Source: an uncultured Christensenella sp. (lineage in GTDB: Bacteria; Bacillota; Clostridia; Christensenellales; UBA3700). Taken from it: 64,000 nt of DNA. This document shows, piece after piece, positions 15,912 through 24,935 of the stretch. The position numbers and the translations under genes were made by a program. The DNA is taken from positions 10,007-74,006 of the forward strand of contig CAJTYW010000008.1 in assembly GCA_910583995.1 (NCBI GenBank). The letters run 5' to 3'. The notes beneath the pieces were generated by a model that did no database searches, was not told the DNA's origin, and saw only the letters and a list, made by a program, of their open reading frames with translations. The first letter of the stretch is position 1. Every line of letters starts with the position of its first letter.

Positions 15912-16301
15912 ATGGCAACTAGAGTTAAAACTAAATCTGAAAATCGCGCTCTAAATGCAGATAAGCGTCCAAGAGCGGTTGCAAAGTATGTTAGAATTTC
16001 TCCTGATAAGGTTAGAATCGTACTTGATGTTATTCGTGGAAAAAGTTATGTTGAAGCAATTGCTATTCTTAAAAACACAAGAAAAGCTGCTTGCGAGCCA
16101 CTTATTAAGCTTGTAAATTCAGCTGCTGCAAATGCAGAAAATAACTTGAATATGAATAAAAATGACTTGTTTGTTGCAGAGTGCTATGCAAACGGTGGTC
16201 CAATTCTTAAAAGAGTTCAACCACGTGCACAAGGCAGAGCTTTCAGAATCAACAAGCGTACAAGCCATATTACCGTTATCCTAGATACGGTTACTGAGTA
16301 A
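15912..16301 (+). CDS. rplV: 50S ribosomal protein L22
   Basis: 129 residues. L22 extends a beta hairpin into the exit tunnel beside L4. Conserved stretches are YVRISPDKVRIVLDVIRGK and RAQGRAFRINKRTSHITV. A basic N-terminal extension of about 18 residues precedes the core. It is preceded by TTGGGAGG and sits 17 bases after rpsS. Confidence 0.97.
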   Translation: MATRVKTKSENRALNADKRPRAVAKYVRISPDKVRIVLDVIRGKSYVEAIAILKNTRKAACEPLIKLVNSAAANAENNLNMNKNDLFVAECYANGGPILKRVQPRAQGRAFRINKRTSHITVILDTVTE

Positions 16302-16315
16302 GGAGGTATTCCAGA

Positions 16316-16990
16316 ATGGGACAAAAAGTTAATCCACACGGACTTAGAGTAGGTATAATTAAAAATTGGGATGCTCAATGGTATGCTGATAAGAAAAATT
16401 TCTCAGCTAACTTGATTGAAGACCAAAAAATTAGAAACTTTATTAAAAAGACATACTTTACAAGTGGTATCAGCAAAATCACTATCGAAAGAATACTTTC
16501 AAGTGCCGCTGACATCGTAATGGTAAACATTTACACTTCTAAGCCTGGCGTTCTTATCGGAAAAGGCGGCGAAGGTGTAAACCAAATGAAAGAGCAAATT
16601 AAGAAAATTGCTCCAGGTAAACAAATTAATATCAATATTTACGAAATCAATCGTCCTGATATTGATGCACAACTTGTTGCAGAGAATATTGCAGCACAAC
16701 TTGAGAAGAGAGCGGCTTTCCGTCGTACTATGAAACAAGCTATCTCAAGAGCTATGAAAGGTGGTGCTAAGGGTATTAAAACAATGTGTTCTGGTAGACT
16801 TGACGGGGCTGAAATAGCTCGTAGCGAAAGCTATCACGAAGGCTCAATCCCTTTGCAAACTTTAAGAGCAGATATCGACTATGCTACTGCTGAAGCTCAT
16901 ACTACATTCGGTATTATCGGTGTTAAAGTATGGATTTACAAAGGCGAGGTATTAGGTCGCGGTATCAAAAAGGAAGGAGGTAAAGCGTAA
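16316..16990 (+). CDS. rpsC: 30S ribosomal protein S3
   Basis: 224 residues with an N-terminal KH domain (VLIGKGGEGVNQMKEQ contains the GxxG loop) and a C-terminal S3 domain (GRLDGAEIARSESYHEGSIP). S3 lines the mRNA entry channel. It starts MGQKVNPHGLRVGI, the usual form. The stop overlaps the rplP start by one base. Confidence 0.98.
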   Translation: MGQKVNPHGLRVGIIKNWDAQWYADKKNFSANLIEDQKIRNFIKKTYFTSGISKITIERILSSAADIVMVNIYTSKPGVLIGKGGEGVNQMKEQIKKIAPGKQININIYEINRPDIDAQLVAENIAAQLEKRAAFRRTMKQAISRAMKGGAKGIKTMCSGRLDGAEIARSESYHEGSIPLQTLRADIDYATAEAHTTFGIIGVKVWIYKGEVLGRGIKKEGGKA

Positions 16991-17412
16991 TGTTAATGCC
17001 TAAAAGAGTTAAAAGAAGACGTGTACACCGTGGTAGAATGAAAGGTGTTGCAAATAAAGGCAATCAAGTAGCTTACGGCGAGTATGGTCTAGTTAGTTTA
17101 GAGCCATCTTGGGTTACTTCTAACCAAATTGAGGCTGCCCGTATTGCAATGACACGTTATGTAAAAAGAGGTGGTAAGGTATGGATTAATATCTTCCCTC
17201 ACAAACCTATCACTAAGAAACCAGCTGAAACTCGTATGGGTTCAGGTAAAGGTTCTGTAGAGTACTGGGTTGCAGTTGTTAAACCAGGTAGAGTTATGTT
17301 TGAAATGGCTGGCGTACCTGAAGAAGTAGCAAGAGAAGCATTTAGACTTGCAAGTCATAAATTGCCTGTTAAATGCAAATTTGTTAAAAAAGAAGAAGGC
17401 GGTGAGTGTTAA
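16990..17412 (+). CDS. rplP: 50S ribosomal protein L16
   Basis: 140 residues, starting MLMPKRVKRRRVHRG as is typical. L16 helps shape the A-site tRNA binding surface of the large subunit. Further hallmarks are RMGSGKGSVEYWVAVVKPG and AFRLASHKLP. It overlaps rpsC by one base (TAATG) behind AAGGAGG, and overlaps rpmC in the same way. Confidence 0.98.
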   Translation: MLMPKRVKRRRVHRGRMKGVANKGNQVAYGEYGLVSLEPSWVTSNQIEAARIAMTRYVKRGGKVWINIFPHKPITKKPAETRMGSGKGSVEYWVAVVKPGRVMFEMAGVPEEVAREAFRLASHKLPVKCKFVKKEEGGEC

Positions 17413-17645
17413 TGAAGGCTAAAGAGTTATTTGATATGACAAACAAAGAGTTGGAAGTAAAATTGGATTCTTTAAAACAAGAGTTATTTAACCTTCGTTT
17501 TAAACACGCTACAGGTCAACTTGAAAACGCTAATCAACTTAACCTAGTTAAGAAAGATATTGCTAGAGTAAAGACTGTTCTTCGTCAAAGAGAATTGAAT
17601 ATCTCTGTAGAGCCTAAGAGCAAAACTGCTAAAAAGGCTAAGTAA
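17412..17645 (+). CDS. rpmC: 50S ribosomal protein L29
   Basis: 77 residues from the ATG that overlaps the rplP stop codon. L29 is a small two-helix protein near the tunnel exit. The core ELFNLRFKHATGQLENANQL is diagnostic. A short Lys-rich tail (PKSKTAKKAK) extends it slightly beyond the usual 65-70 residues. Confidence 0.96.
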   Translation: MKAKELFDMTNKELEVKLDSLKQELFNLRFKHATGQLENANQLNLVKKDIARVKTVLRQRELNISVEPKSKTAKKAK

Positions 17646-17660
17646 TTGGAGGATAAGTAG

Positions 17661-17915
17661 ATGGAAAGAAATCTTAGAAAAAGTAGAGTTGGCTTAGTTG
17701 TTAGCGACAAAATGGATAAAACTATTACAGTTGCCGTTGTTCAAAAGGTTAAGCACCCTCTATATGGTAAAACAGTTAATAAAACTAAAAAGTTTATGGC
17801 ACACGATGAGAATAATATGGCTGGTATCGGTGACAAGGTTCTTATCGTAGAAACTCGTCCAATGAGTAAGAGTAAACATTTCAGACTTGCTGAAATCATT
17901 GAAAAGGCTAAGTAA
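17661..17915 (+). CDS. rpsQ: 30S ribosomal protein S17
   Basis: 84 residues; an OB-fold protein that binds helix 11 of 16S rRNA early in assembly. Hallmarks are GLVVSDKMDKTITVAV and VETRPMSKSKHFRL. It starts behind TTGGAGG, 15 bases after rpmC. Confidence 0.98.
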   Translation: MERNLRKSRVGLVVSDKMDKTITVAVVQKVKHPLYGKTVNKTKKFMAHDENNMAGIGDKVLIVETRPMSKSKHFRLAEIIEKAK

Positions 17916-17926
17916 GGAGGTACAGT

Positions 17927-18295
17927 ATGATAATTCCAGAGAGTAAATTGAATGTGGCAGATAACACTGGCGCAAAAGAAATTAAATGTATCAGAGTACT
18001 TGGTGGTTCATTCCGTAGATATGGTAATATCGGTGATGTTATCGTAGCAAGTGTACAAACTGCAACTCCAGGTGGCGTAGTTAAAAAAGGCGATGTTGTA
18101 AAAGCTGTTATCGTTAGAACTAAAAAAGGTATCAGAAGAAGTGATGGTACTCATATCAGATTTGACGACAATGCTGCAGTTATCATTGATAACCAAAAAC
18201 AACCAAAAGGTTCTCGTATTTTTGGACCTATCGCACGTGAACTTCGTGATAAAGACTATATGAGAATTATTTCTCTTGCACCAGAAGTGCTTTAA
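17927..18295 (+). CDS. rplN: 50S ribosomal protein L14
   Basis: 122 residues. L14 contacts the small subunit in an intersubunit bridge and is the binding site of the silencing factor RsfS. Hallmarks are LNVADNTGAKEIKCIRVLGG and RIFGPIARELRDKDYMRI. The ribosome binding site is AAGGAGG. Confidence 0.98.
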   Translation: MIIPESKLNVADNTGAKEIKCIRVLGGSFRRYGNIGDVIVASVQTATPGGVVKKGDVVKAVIVRTKKGIRRSDGTHIRFDDNAAVIIDNQKQPKGSRIFGPIARELRDKDYMRIISLAPEVL

Positions 18296-18307
18296 TTGGA
18301 GGACATA

Positions 18308-18742
18308 ATGAATAATTTACACGTTAAAAAAGGCGATAACGTTATGGTTATTGCTGGTAAAGATAAAGGTAAATCAGGCTCTATTACTAAAGTAGACATC
18401 GATAATGGTAGAGTTTTTGTTGAAGGATTAAACATTGCAACTAATTATGTTAAACCTCGTAGTGCACAAGAAAAGGGCGGTATTGTTAAAAAAGAAGCTC
18501 CTATCGATGCAAGTAATGTAATGATTATTTGTCCTGAGTGCGGATTACCTACTAAGGCTGGTCACAGAGTTGAAGATGTTGATGGCAAAAAAGTAAAAAT
18601 CCGTTTTTGCAAGAAATGTAATGCTTCTTTAGAGCAAAAAGCTACTAAGGCTGCTAAAAAGGCAACTAAGAAAGCTACTACTAAAAAAGCAACTAAGAAA
18701 GCAGCTGATACAGCAGCAGTTGATGCTGAAAAAGCTGAATAA
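18308..18742 (+). CDS. rplX: 50S ribosomal protein L24 with zinc motif and Lys/Ala tail
   Basis: 144 residues from the ATG seven bases after TTGGAGG. Residues 1-60 are the KOW core (KKGDNVMVIAGKDKGK). Residues 74-110 carry two CxxC pairs (CPECG and CKKC), a zinc-ribbon form known in many Clostridia. The last 35 residues are a repetitive ATKKATTKKATKKA tail, longer than usual and likely flexible and rRNA-binding. L24 starts large-subunit assembly. Confidence 0.96.
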   Translation: MNNLHVKKGDNVMVIAGKDKGKSGSITKVDIDNGRVFVEGLNIATNYVKPRSAQEKGGIVKKEAPIDASNVMIICPECGLPTKAGHRVEDVDGKKVKIRFCKKCNASLEQKATKAAKKATKKATTKKATKKAADTAAVDAEKAE

Positions 18743-18756
18743 TGGAGGATTAAACA

Positions 18757-19311
18757 GTGGCTAATCAAATTAAAAACAGAGTTAAAGATAATTATCAAAA
18801 TGTTGTAGTTCCTGCTTTAATCAAAAAGTTCGGCTACAAAAATGTTAACCAAGTTCCAAAGCTAGAAAAAATAGTTATTAATATGGGACTAGGCGATATT
18901 AAAGACAATGCTAAAAGTGTTCAAATCGCACTTGATGAGTTAAAACAAATCACAGGTCAAGCTCCAATGGTTACTAAAGCTAAAAAGAGCGTTGCAAACT
19001 TCAAAGTTCGTGAAGGTATGACTGTTGGTGCTAAAGTTACACTTAGAGCTACAAGAATGTATGAGTTCTTTGACAAATTCGTATCTGTCGCTCTTCCAAG
19101 AGTTAGAGACTTTAAAGGTATCCCTACAAATTCTTTTGATGGCAGAGGTAACTATAATATGGGTGTTAAAGAGCAACTTATCTTCCCAGAAATCAGCTAT
19201 GATAAAATTGAGAAGATTAGAGGTTTCGATGTTTGCTTTGTTACAACAGCGCAAACAGATGCAGAGGCAAAAGAGTTATTAACTCTAATGGGTTTGCCTT
19301 TCGCTAAGTAA
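18757..19311 (+). CDS. rplE: 50S ribosomal protein L5
   Basis: 184 residues. L5 binds 5S rRNA and contacts the P-site tRNA. Start is GTG, eight bases after TGGAGG. Hallmarks are KLEKIVINMGLGD, RVRDFKGIPTNSFDGRGNYN and FVTTAQTDAEAKELLTLMGLPF. Confidence 0.98.
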   Translation: MANQIKNRVKDNYQNVVVPALIKKFGYKNVNQVPKLEKIVINMGLGDIKDNAKSVQIALDELKQITGQAPMVTKAKKSVANFKVREGMTVGAKVTLRATRMYEFFDKFVSVALPRVRDFKGIPTNSFDGRGNYNMGVKEQLIFPEISYDKIEKIRGFDVCFVTTAQTDAEAKELLTLMGLPFAK

Positions 19312-19324
19312 GGAGGATTGACAA

Positions 19325-19510
19325 ATGGCAAAAAAAGCTATGATAAATAAGCAACAGCGTACACCTAAGTATTCTACAAGAGCATACACTCGTTGTAAGA
19401 TTTGTGGAAGACCACACGCAGTTTTAAGAAAATACGGCATTTGTAGAATTTGCTTCAGAGAACTTGCTTACAAGGGCGAAATTCCCGGCGTAAAGAAAGC
19501 AAGTTGGTAA
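19325..19510 (+). CDS. rpsN: 30S ribosomal protein S14, zinc-binding type Z
   Basis: 61 residues, the short zinc form, with Cys 24, 27, 40 and 43 (CKIC and CRIC). Zinc-free S14 paralogues replace this form under zinc starvation in some Firmicutes; no such copy is in this window. The end GEIPGVKKASW is typical. Confidence 0.98.
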   Translation: MAKKAMINKQQRTPKYSTRAYTRCKICGRPHAVLRKYGICRICFRELAYKGEIPGVKKASW

Positions 19511-19526
19511 TAGGAGGAGATAGGAA

Positions 19527-19925
19527 ATGAATATAACAGACCCAATCGCTGATATGCTAACTCGTATTCGTAACGGGTTGATTGCGAAAAAAGATGAAGT
19601 AAAAGTACCTGCTTCAAAAATCAAAACCAGTATTGCTCAGATTCTTTTAGATGAAGGCTATATCAAAGGCTATGAATTGGTTGAAGATGGCGTACAAAAG
19701 GATATAAAAGTAACTCTTAAGTATGGTCCTAAGGGCGAAAAGGTTATTACTAATATCAAAAGAATTAGTAAACCAGGTCTTAGAGTTTACTGCGAAGCAG
19801 ACAAGTTGCCTAAAGTTTTGGGTGGTTTAGGAATTGCTATAATTTCTACATCTCAAGGCGTTATGACTTGTAAAGAAGCTAGAGAGAAACACATTGGTGG
19901 CGAAGTTCTAGCATACATCTGGTAA
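19527..19925 (+). CDS. rpsH: 30S ribosomal protein S8
   Basis: 132 residues. S8 organises the 16S central domain and is the autoregulator of the spc operon in some bacteria. Hallmarks are DPIADMLTRIRNGLIAK and GIAIISTSQGVMTCKEAREK. The ribosome binding site is AGGAGGAGAT. Confidence 0.98.
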   Translation: MNITDPIADMLTRIRNGLIAKKDEVKVPASKIKTSIAQILLDEGYIKGYELVEDGVQKDIKVTLKYGPKGEKVITNIKRISKPGLRVYCEADKLPKVLGGLGIAIISTSQGVMTCKEAREKHIGGEVLAYIW

Positions 19926-19940
19926 TAGGAGGTAAGTTGA

Positions 19941-20483
19941 ATGTCAAGAATTGGTAGACTTCCTGTTGTAATTCCTGCTGGAGTTACAGTAAATGTTACA
20001 GGTGAAAATGTAGTTATAGTTAAAGGACCTTTAGGTGAATTGAGCCAAAAGGTTGACAAAAATATTAGTGTTGCAGTTGAAGGTGCAGAAGTACACGTAA
20101 CTAGACACGATGAGCAAAAAGAACACAAAGCTATGCACGGACTATATCGTAAGCTAATTGCTAATATGGTTGAAGGCGTAACTAAAGGTTTCCAAAAAGC
20201 TCTTATCGTTAATGGTGTAGGTTACAAAGTAATTAAGCAAGGTAACAAAATCGTTATCAACTGCGGTTACTCTCACCCTGTTGAAGTTGTTGAGAGTGAT
20301 GGTATTACTTTTGAAGTGCCAAATGCTAACGAAATCGTTGTAAAAGGCATTAGCCGTGAGAAAGTTGGTCAAGTTGCCGCTAATATCAAGGTAATCAAAG
20401 TGCCAGACCCTTATCACGTATATGGTATTCGTTATAAGGACGAGACTATTGCTAGAAAAGAAGCAAAGAAGAGCACTAAGTAA
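19941..20483 (+). CDS. rplF: 50S ribosomal protein L6
   Basis: 180 residues, two repeated domains, located near the factor-binding site. It starts MSRIGRLPVVIPAGV, and the C-terminal hallmark PDPYHVYGIRYKDE is followed by KEAKKSTK. It follows rpsH by 15 bases. Confidence 0.98.
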   Translation: MSRIGRLPVVIPAGVTVNVTGENVVIVKGPLGELSQKVDKNISVAVEGAEVHVTRHDEQKEHKAMHGLYRKLIANMVEGVTKGFQKALIVNGVGYKVIKQGNKIVINCGYSHPVEVVESDGITFEVPNANEIVVKGISREKVGQVAANIKVIKVPDPYHVYGIRYKDETIARKEAKKSTK

Positions 20484-20495
20484 GGAGAGTAGAAG

Positions 20496-20864
20496 ATGAT
20501 TAAGAAGATTGATAAAAATTCTATCAGACAAAAAAGACACATTAGAGTAAGAGGTAAAGTTTCAGGTACAAGTGAATGTCCTCGTTTTAATGTATATAGA
20601 AGTACAAATAACATCTATGTTCAACTTATTGATGACACTTGTGGAAACACATTGGTAGCTTGCTCTACTTTGGATAAAGATGTTGCTAGTAAGATTAAAG
20701 ATATGACTAAGGTTGAGCAAGCAAAATTTGTTGGCGAAACTGTTGCTAAAAAAGCATTGGATAAAGGTATCACTGAAGTTGTATTTGACAGAGGCGGATA
20801 CTTATATACAGGTCGTGTACAAAGTGTTGCTGACGGCGCTAGAGAAGCCGGCTTGAAACTATAA
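20496..20864 (+). CDS. rplR: 50S ribosomal protein L18
   Basis: 122 residues; binds 5S rRNA together with L5. Hallmarks are RHIRVRGKVSGTSECPRFNV and FDRGGYLYTGRVQSVADGAREAGL. The ribosome binding site is AAGGAGAG. Confidence 0.98.
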   Translation: MIKKIDKNSIRQKRHIRVRGKVSGTSECPRFNVYRSTNNIYVQLIDDTCGNTLVACSTLDKDVASKIKDMTKVEQAKFVGETVAKKALDKGITEVVFDRGGYLYTGRVQSVADGAREAGLKL

Positions 20865-20880
20865 TAGGAGGAAGACGATA

Positions 20881-21411
20881 ATGGCTGAGAGAAATGAAAG
20901 GTCAGAAAAAAGAAGCAAATTCCAAAAAGAAGATGATGGAATGCTAAATAAACTTATCGCTGTTAACAGAGTAACAAAAGTTGTTAAGGGTGGTAGAACA
21001 ATGCGTCTTTCTGCATTAGTTGCAGTTGGTGACGGCAATGGTAATGTTGGTATTGGTATGGGTAAAGCTGCCGAAGTTCCAGAGGCTATCAAAAAAGCTA
21101 CTGCTGATGCTAAACGTAATATGATTAACATTAAATTGGTTGGTACTACTATTCCTCACGAAGTTGTTGGTGAGTATGGTAGCGGTAAAGTTGTTATGAT
21201 GCCTGCAGAAGAAGGTACTGGTGTTATCGCCGGTGGTCCTGTTCGTTCTATACTTGAAGTAGTAGGCGTTAAGGATATCAGAACAAAGAGCATTGGTACA
21301 AACAACCCTATCAACTGTGTTAAAGCTGTTATGGAAGGACTTAAGAGTCTTAGAACTGCTGAACAAATCGCTAAATTGCGTGGTAAGACAGTTGAAGAAA
21401 TCAAACGCTAA
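20881..21411 (+). CDS. rpsE: 30S ribosomal protein S5
   Basis: 176 residues, with the double-stranded RNA-binding fold and the S5 signature (GMGKAAEVPEAIKKA and later GPVRSILEVVGVKD). S5 influences decoding accuracy and the mRNA entry site. An N-terminal charged stretch of about 20 residues precedes the core, as often seen. Confidence 0.98.
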   Translation: MAERNERSEKRSKFQKEDDGMLNKLIAVNRVTKVVKGGRTMRLSALVAVGDGNGNVGIGMGKAAEVPEAIKKATADAKRNMINIKLVGTTIPHEVVGEYGSGKVVMMPAEEGTGVIAGGPVRSILEVVGVKDIRTKSIGTNNPINCVKAVMEGLKSLRTAEQIAKLRGKTVEEIKR

Positions 21412-21426
21412 CGGGAGGGCATAATA

Positions 21427-21669
21427 ATGGCTAAACAATTAAAAATTACGCTTATTAAAAGCACTATCGGAAGCCTTAAAAAGCAAAAAGCAACTATTGA
21501 GGCATTAGGGCTATCTAAAATTGGTTCTAGTAAAATCCACAATGATAATCCTTGCCTTCAAGGTCAAATCAAAGTGGTTAAGCACTTGATTTCTGTTGAA
21601 GAGATTGAGGAAAAGAAGAGTGCAAAAAAAGCAAAAGCTCCAAAAGCTGATGCTGAGGCACAAGGCTAA
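21427..21669 (+). CDS. rpmD: 50S ribosomal protein L30 with C-terminal extension
   Basis: 80 residues against about 60 in most bacteria. Residues 1-58 are the L30 core (LIKSTIGSLKKQKATIEALG, IKVVKHLISVEE). The last 20 residues (KKSAKKAKAPKADAEAQG) form a basic then acidic Ala-rich tail. It lies between rpsE and rplO as in the standard spc order. Confidence 0.95.
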   Translation: MAKQLKITLIKSTIGSLKKQKATIEALGLSKIGSSKIHNDNPCLQGQIKVVKHLISVEEIEEKKSAKKAKAPKADAEAQG

Positions 21670-21682
21670 TCGGAGGTAATAA

Positions 21683-22126
21683 ATGAATATTCAAAATTTA
21701 GCTCCAGCTCCAGGGGCAAAAACTGAGAGTAAAAGACTAGGCAGAGGTATTGGTTCTGGTAAAGGCAAAACTTCTGGTAAAGGTCACAAAGGTCAATGGG
21801 CTAGAAGTGGCGGCGGTGTTCGCCCTGGCTTTGAAGGCGGTCAAATGCCTTTAATTCGCCGTATTCCTAAAAGAGGATTCACTAACATTTTTGCAAAAGA
21901 GTATTCTATTGTAAATGTTAAGGACTTAGAGAGATTTGAGGACGGTACTGTTGTAAATGCTGAGCTTCTTTTGGAAGTTGGCGTTTTAAGCAAAATTGAA
22001 AATTATGGTCTTAAAGTTTTGGGTGACGGAACTTTGACTAAAAAATTAACAGTTCAAGCGAAAAAATTTACTAAGTCAGCTGCAGAAATAATTGAAAAAG
22101 CAGGTGGCAAAGCAGAGGTGCTATAA
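21683..22126 (+). CDS. rplO: 50S ribosomal protein L15
   Basis: 147 residues. The Gly/Arg-rich N-terminus (LGRGIGSGKGKTSGKGHKGQ) threads into 23S rRNA. GFEGGQMPLIRRIPKRGF is also diagnostic. The stop codon overlaps the secY start by one base. Confidence 0.98.
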   Translation: MNIQNLAPAPGAKTESKRLGRGIGSGKGKTSGKGHKGQWARSGGGVRPGFEGGQMPLIRRIPKRGFTNIFAKEYSIVNVKDLERFEDGTVVNAELLLEVGVLSKIENYGLKVLGDGTLTKKLTVQAKKFTKSAAEIIEKAGGKAEVL

Positions 22127-23442
22127 TGTTTAAAACCATAGCAAATGCTTTTAGAGATAAAGAAATTCGTAAAAGAATATTTCTTACACTTTTGATGCTT
22201 GCTATCTTTAGATTAGGTGCATATATTCCTATTCCAGGATTAGATGTAGAAGCTATTAACAGCAATGCTAATCTAGATGCAGGTAGTTTCTTTGGTATAA
22301 TTGCAACAATTAATGGTACATTTGGTAGTCAAGGAACACTTTTTTCTTTGGGTATTATGCCGTTCATTAACTCATTCATCATTATGCAATTAATTACTAT
22401 CATTATTCCTAAATTGGAAAGAATGAGCAAAGAAGGCGAAGAAGGACGAAAGAAGATAACTCAGATAACTCGTTACGTAGCTATAGGCCTTGCAGTAGTT
22501 CAGGCGTTTGGCTTTGTTATGAGCTGGGGTGATAATTTTATCGTATTGTTTGGCAATGGTGTTGCTAATAAATGGATTACAAGAATAATGACCGTTATTA
22601 TTTTGACAGCGGGCTCTACATTTGTTATGTGGTTAGGTGAAAGAATTACCGAATATGGTATTGGTAATGGTACATCTTTAATTATCTTTATCGGTATTCT
22701 ATCTGGTATTGGTAGCTCAATTATCAATGCGATTTCAACTATGGCAGGTCAAAGTGGTGATACATCTGCTTTGATGGGTAGTATTTGGTACTTTATCGGC
22801 TTTATAGTATTTGTATTATTGTTGTTCTTGTTCATTGTTTATGTTGATATGGCAGAAAGAAGAATTCCTGTTCGTTACGCTAAACAAGTTAAAGGCAATA
22901 AAATGTATGGTGGACAAACTTCTAATATCCCTATGAAAGTCAATGCGTCAGGCGTTATGCCAATCATTTTTGCATCATCTTTCTTGATGTTCCCACAAAT
23001 GATTGCAAGCTTTTGGCCTGAAAGTGATTTTTATGCTTGGTATAGCAGATATCTAGGTGTAGGAAGTTGGGCATATATCGTTGTAATTACATTATTGATA
23101 TTGTTTTTTTCATATTTCTATGCACAAATTCAATTTAATCCTATTGAAGTGTCAAAGAATATACAACAATATGGTGGATTTATTCCTGGTATTAGACCGG
23201 GCAAACCAACAAGTGATTATCTTGCTAAAATAAATAACAGAATTACTTTGTTTGGTGCAATATTCCTTGCGATTATTGCTTTGATACCATCAATTTTGGT
23301 TGCTGTAATTCCTACTGAGTTAGGCTTGACAAACGCATTTAGTGCAACAGGATTGTTAATCGTTGTAAGCGTAGCACTTGAGACTAATAAACAATTGGAA
23401 TCACAAATTATGATGAAAACTTACAAAGGTTTCTTAAAGTAA
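22126..23442 (+). CDS. secY: Preprotein translocase subunit SecY
   Basis: 438 residues, ten membrane helices; the channel through which SecA or ribosomes export and insert proteins. Conserved segments are IPIPGLDVEAI, the pore-lining early helices, VDMAERRIPVRYAKQ and PGIRPGKPTSDYL. It is translationally coupled to rplO, the universal spc order. Together with SecE and SecG (not in the window) it forms the translocon. Confidence 0.98.
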   Translation: MFKTIANAFRDKEIRKRIFLTLLMLAIFRLGAYIPIPGLDVEAINSNANLDAGSFFGIIATINGTFGSQGTLFSLGIMPFINSFIIMQLITIIIPKLERMSKEGEEGRKKITQITRYVAIGLAVVQAFGFVMSWGDNFIVLFGNGVANKWITRIMTVIILTAGSTFVMWLGERITEYGIGNGTSLIIFIGILSGIGSSIINAISTMAGQSGDTSALMGSIWYFIGFIVFVLLLFLFIVYVDMAERRIPVRYAKQVKGNKMYGGQTSNIPMKVNASGVMPIIFASSFLMFPQMIASFWPESDFYAWYSRYLGVGSWAYIVVITLLILFFSYFYAQIQFNPIEVSKNIQQYGGFIPGIRPGKPTSDYLAKINNRITLFGAIFLAIIALIPSILVAVIPTELGLTNAFSATGLLIVVSVALETNKQLESQIMMKTYKGFLK

Positions 23443-23458
23443 GAATATTAAAATTCAA

Positions 23459-23484
23459 AGCTGCTGAGCTTGGCTCAGTCAGCT
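23459..23484 (+). promoter_or_regulatory. Hairpin in the secY-adk spacer
   Basis: AGCTGCTGAGC / GCTCAG-T-CAGCT forms a GC-rich stem with a TTG loop and one bulge, without a T-run behind it. A second weaker stem, ACCGAA / TTCGGT, lies at 23523-23546. They may stabilise or process the mRNA, or attenuate it; the role is not established. Confidence 0.5.
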
Positions 23485-23573
23485 GCGAATTATATAATTT
23501 GTGACACTAAACTGCAAATATAACCGAATAACTACGATTTTCGGTATGTTGTTTGCAAAGAAGGTAAATAAAT

Positions 23574-24203
23574 ATGAAATTAATTTTACTGGGTGCTCCA
23601 GGTGCGGGTAAAGGTACTCAAGCAACAAGAATTAGTGATAAGTACAATTTGCCACATATTTCAACCGGAGATATTTTAAGAAAAAATATAAAAGAAGGTA
23701 CTGCTTTAGGCATTCAAGCTAAGTCATTTATTGATGCAGGAAGATTAGTGCCAGACGAAGTTGTAATAGACATCGTCAAAGACAGATTGCAACAAGCAGA
23801 CTGCAAAAATGGATTTATTTTAGATGGTTTCCCAAGAACTTGTCCACAAGCTGAAGCTTTGGATAAAGTGACTGAGATTGATGCTGTAATTAACATTGCA
23901 GTTGACCCAGCCTTGATAGTAAATCGTATTACTGGCAGAAGAATGTGTGCTTGTGGCGAAAGTTATCATATCAGTATGGGAATCGGTGATACTTGCCCTA
24001 AATGCGGTAGCAAACTTTATCAACGTGATGACGATAAAGAAGAAACTGTAAAAGAGAGAATGCAAGTATATGAAAATCAGACAGCACCGCTTATTGATTA
24101 CTATACAGCTAAAGATTTAGTTGTTGATGTTGATGGTGGCAAACCATTAAACGAAGTTTTTGAACAAATTTCCAAGGTGATTGATGATTACAATAAAAAG
24201 TGA
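23574..24203 (+). CDS. adk: Adenylate kinase
   Basis: 209 residues; interconverts ATP plus AMP and two ADP. The P-loop GAPGAGKGTQA is at residues 7-17, and ISTGDILRKNI and LDGFPRTCPQAEAL are the AMP-binding parts. The lid carries a zinc-type Cys set (MCACGESYH and CPKCG); its first pair is CxC where CxxC is usual. The 3' end overlaps the map start by 20 bases. Confidence 0.98.
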   Translation: MKLILLGAPGAGKGTQATRISDKYNLPHISTGDILRKNIKEGTALGIQAKSFIDAGRLVPDEVVIDIVKDRLQQADCKNGFILDGFPRTCPQAEALDKVTEIDAVINIAVDPALIVNRITGRRMCACGESYHISMGIGDTCPKCGSKLYQRDDDKEETVKERMQVYENQTAPLIDYYTAKDLVVDVDGGKPLNEVFEQISKVIDDYNKK

Positions 24204-24927
24204 GAGTGAAATCGAGCTTATGCGTCAAGCAGGCAAAATTTTAAGGGACACCTTAAATATGCTTGGTGAAAATGTAAAGCCGGGAGTAACTACAAAAGAG
24301 TTAGATAAATTAGCACATAATTATATTCTAAGTCGCGGAGCAAAACCTTCATTTTTAGGTTATGGTGGTTTTCCTGCGTCAATCTGTGCAAGTGTAAACG
24401 AGCAAGTTGTGCACGGTATCCCTTCAAACAGAAAACTTGTTGAAGGCGACATAATAGGTATTGATTGTGGTGTAATTTATAAAGGCTGGCAGAGCGATGC
24501 AGCAAGAACATTTGCTGTTGGTAAAATATCTGAAAAGCATAAAAAACTTATTGAGATAACTGAACAATGTTTTTTTGAAGCTATGAAAGTTATCCGTGAA
24601 GGTGCAAGGCTTGGTGATATTGGAGCTAGCGTGCAAAAGTTAGCAGAAAGCAATGGTTTTTCTGTGGTAAGGGATTTAGTTGGTCATGGCATCGGCAAAG
24701 AAATGCACGAAGACCCACAAGTGCCTAATTATGGAAAAGCAGGCAAAGGTCTTAGATTAAAGCGTAATATGACGCTTGCTATCGAACCTATGATTAATGA
24801 AGGGACTTATGAAGTTTCCGCACTTGACGATGGTTGGACAGTGGTGACAGATGACGACGGATATTCCGCACATTATGAAAACACTGTGCTAGTAACCGAA
24901 GATGGTTATGAAATATTATCGTTATAG
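24184..24927 (+). CDS. map: Methionine aminopeptidase, type I
   Basis: 247 residues; removes initiator Met from new proteins. The five metal ligands can be located: Asp in GIDCGV, Asp in SDAARTF, His in GHGIGKEMHED, Glu in AIEPMINEG and Glu in YENTVLV. The ATG at 24184 is preferred over an upstream TTG because it gives the usual MITIKSE start. It overlaps adk. Confidence 0.97.
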   Translation: MITIKSESEIELMRQAGKILRDTLNMLGENVKPGVTTKELDKLAHNYILSRGAKPSFLGYGGFPASICASVNEQVVHGIPSNRKLVEGDIIGIDCGVIYKGWQSDAARTFAVGKISEKHKKLIEITEQCFFEAMKVIREGARLGDIGASVQKLAESNGFSVVRDLVGHGIGKEMHEDPQVPNYGKAGKGLRLKRNMTLAIEPMINEGTYEVSALDDGWTVVTDDDGYSAHYENTVLVTEDGYEILSL

Positions 24928-24935
24928 GAGTTGTT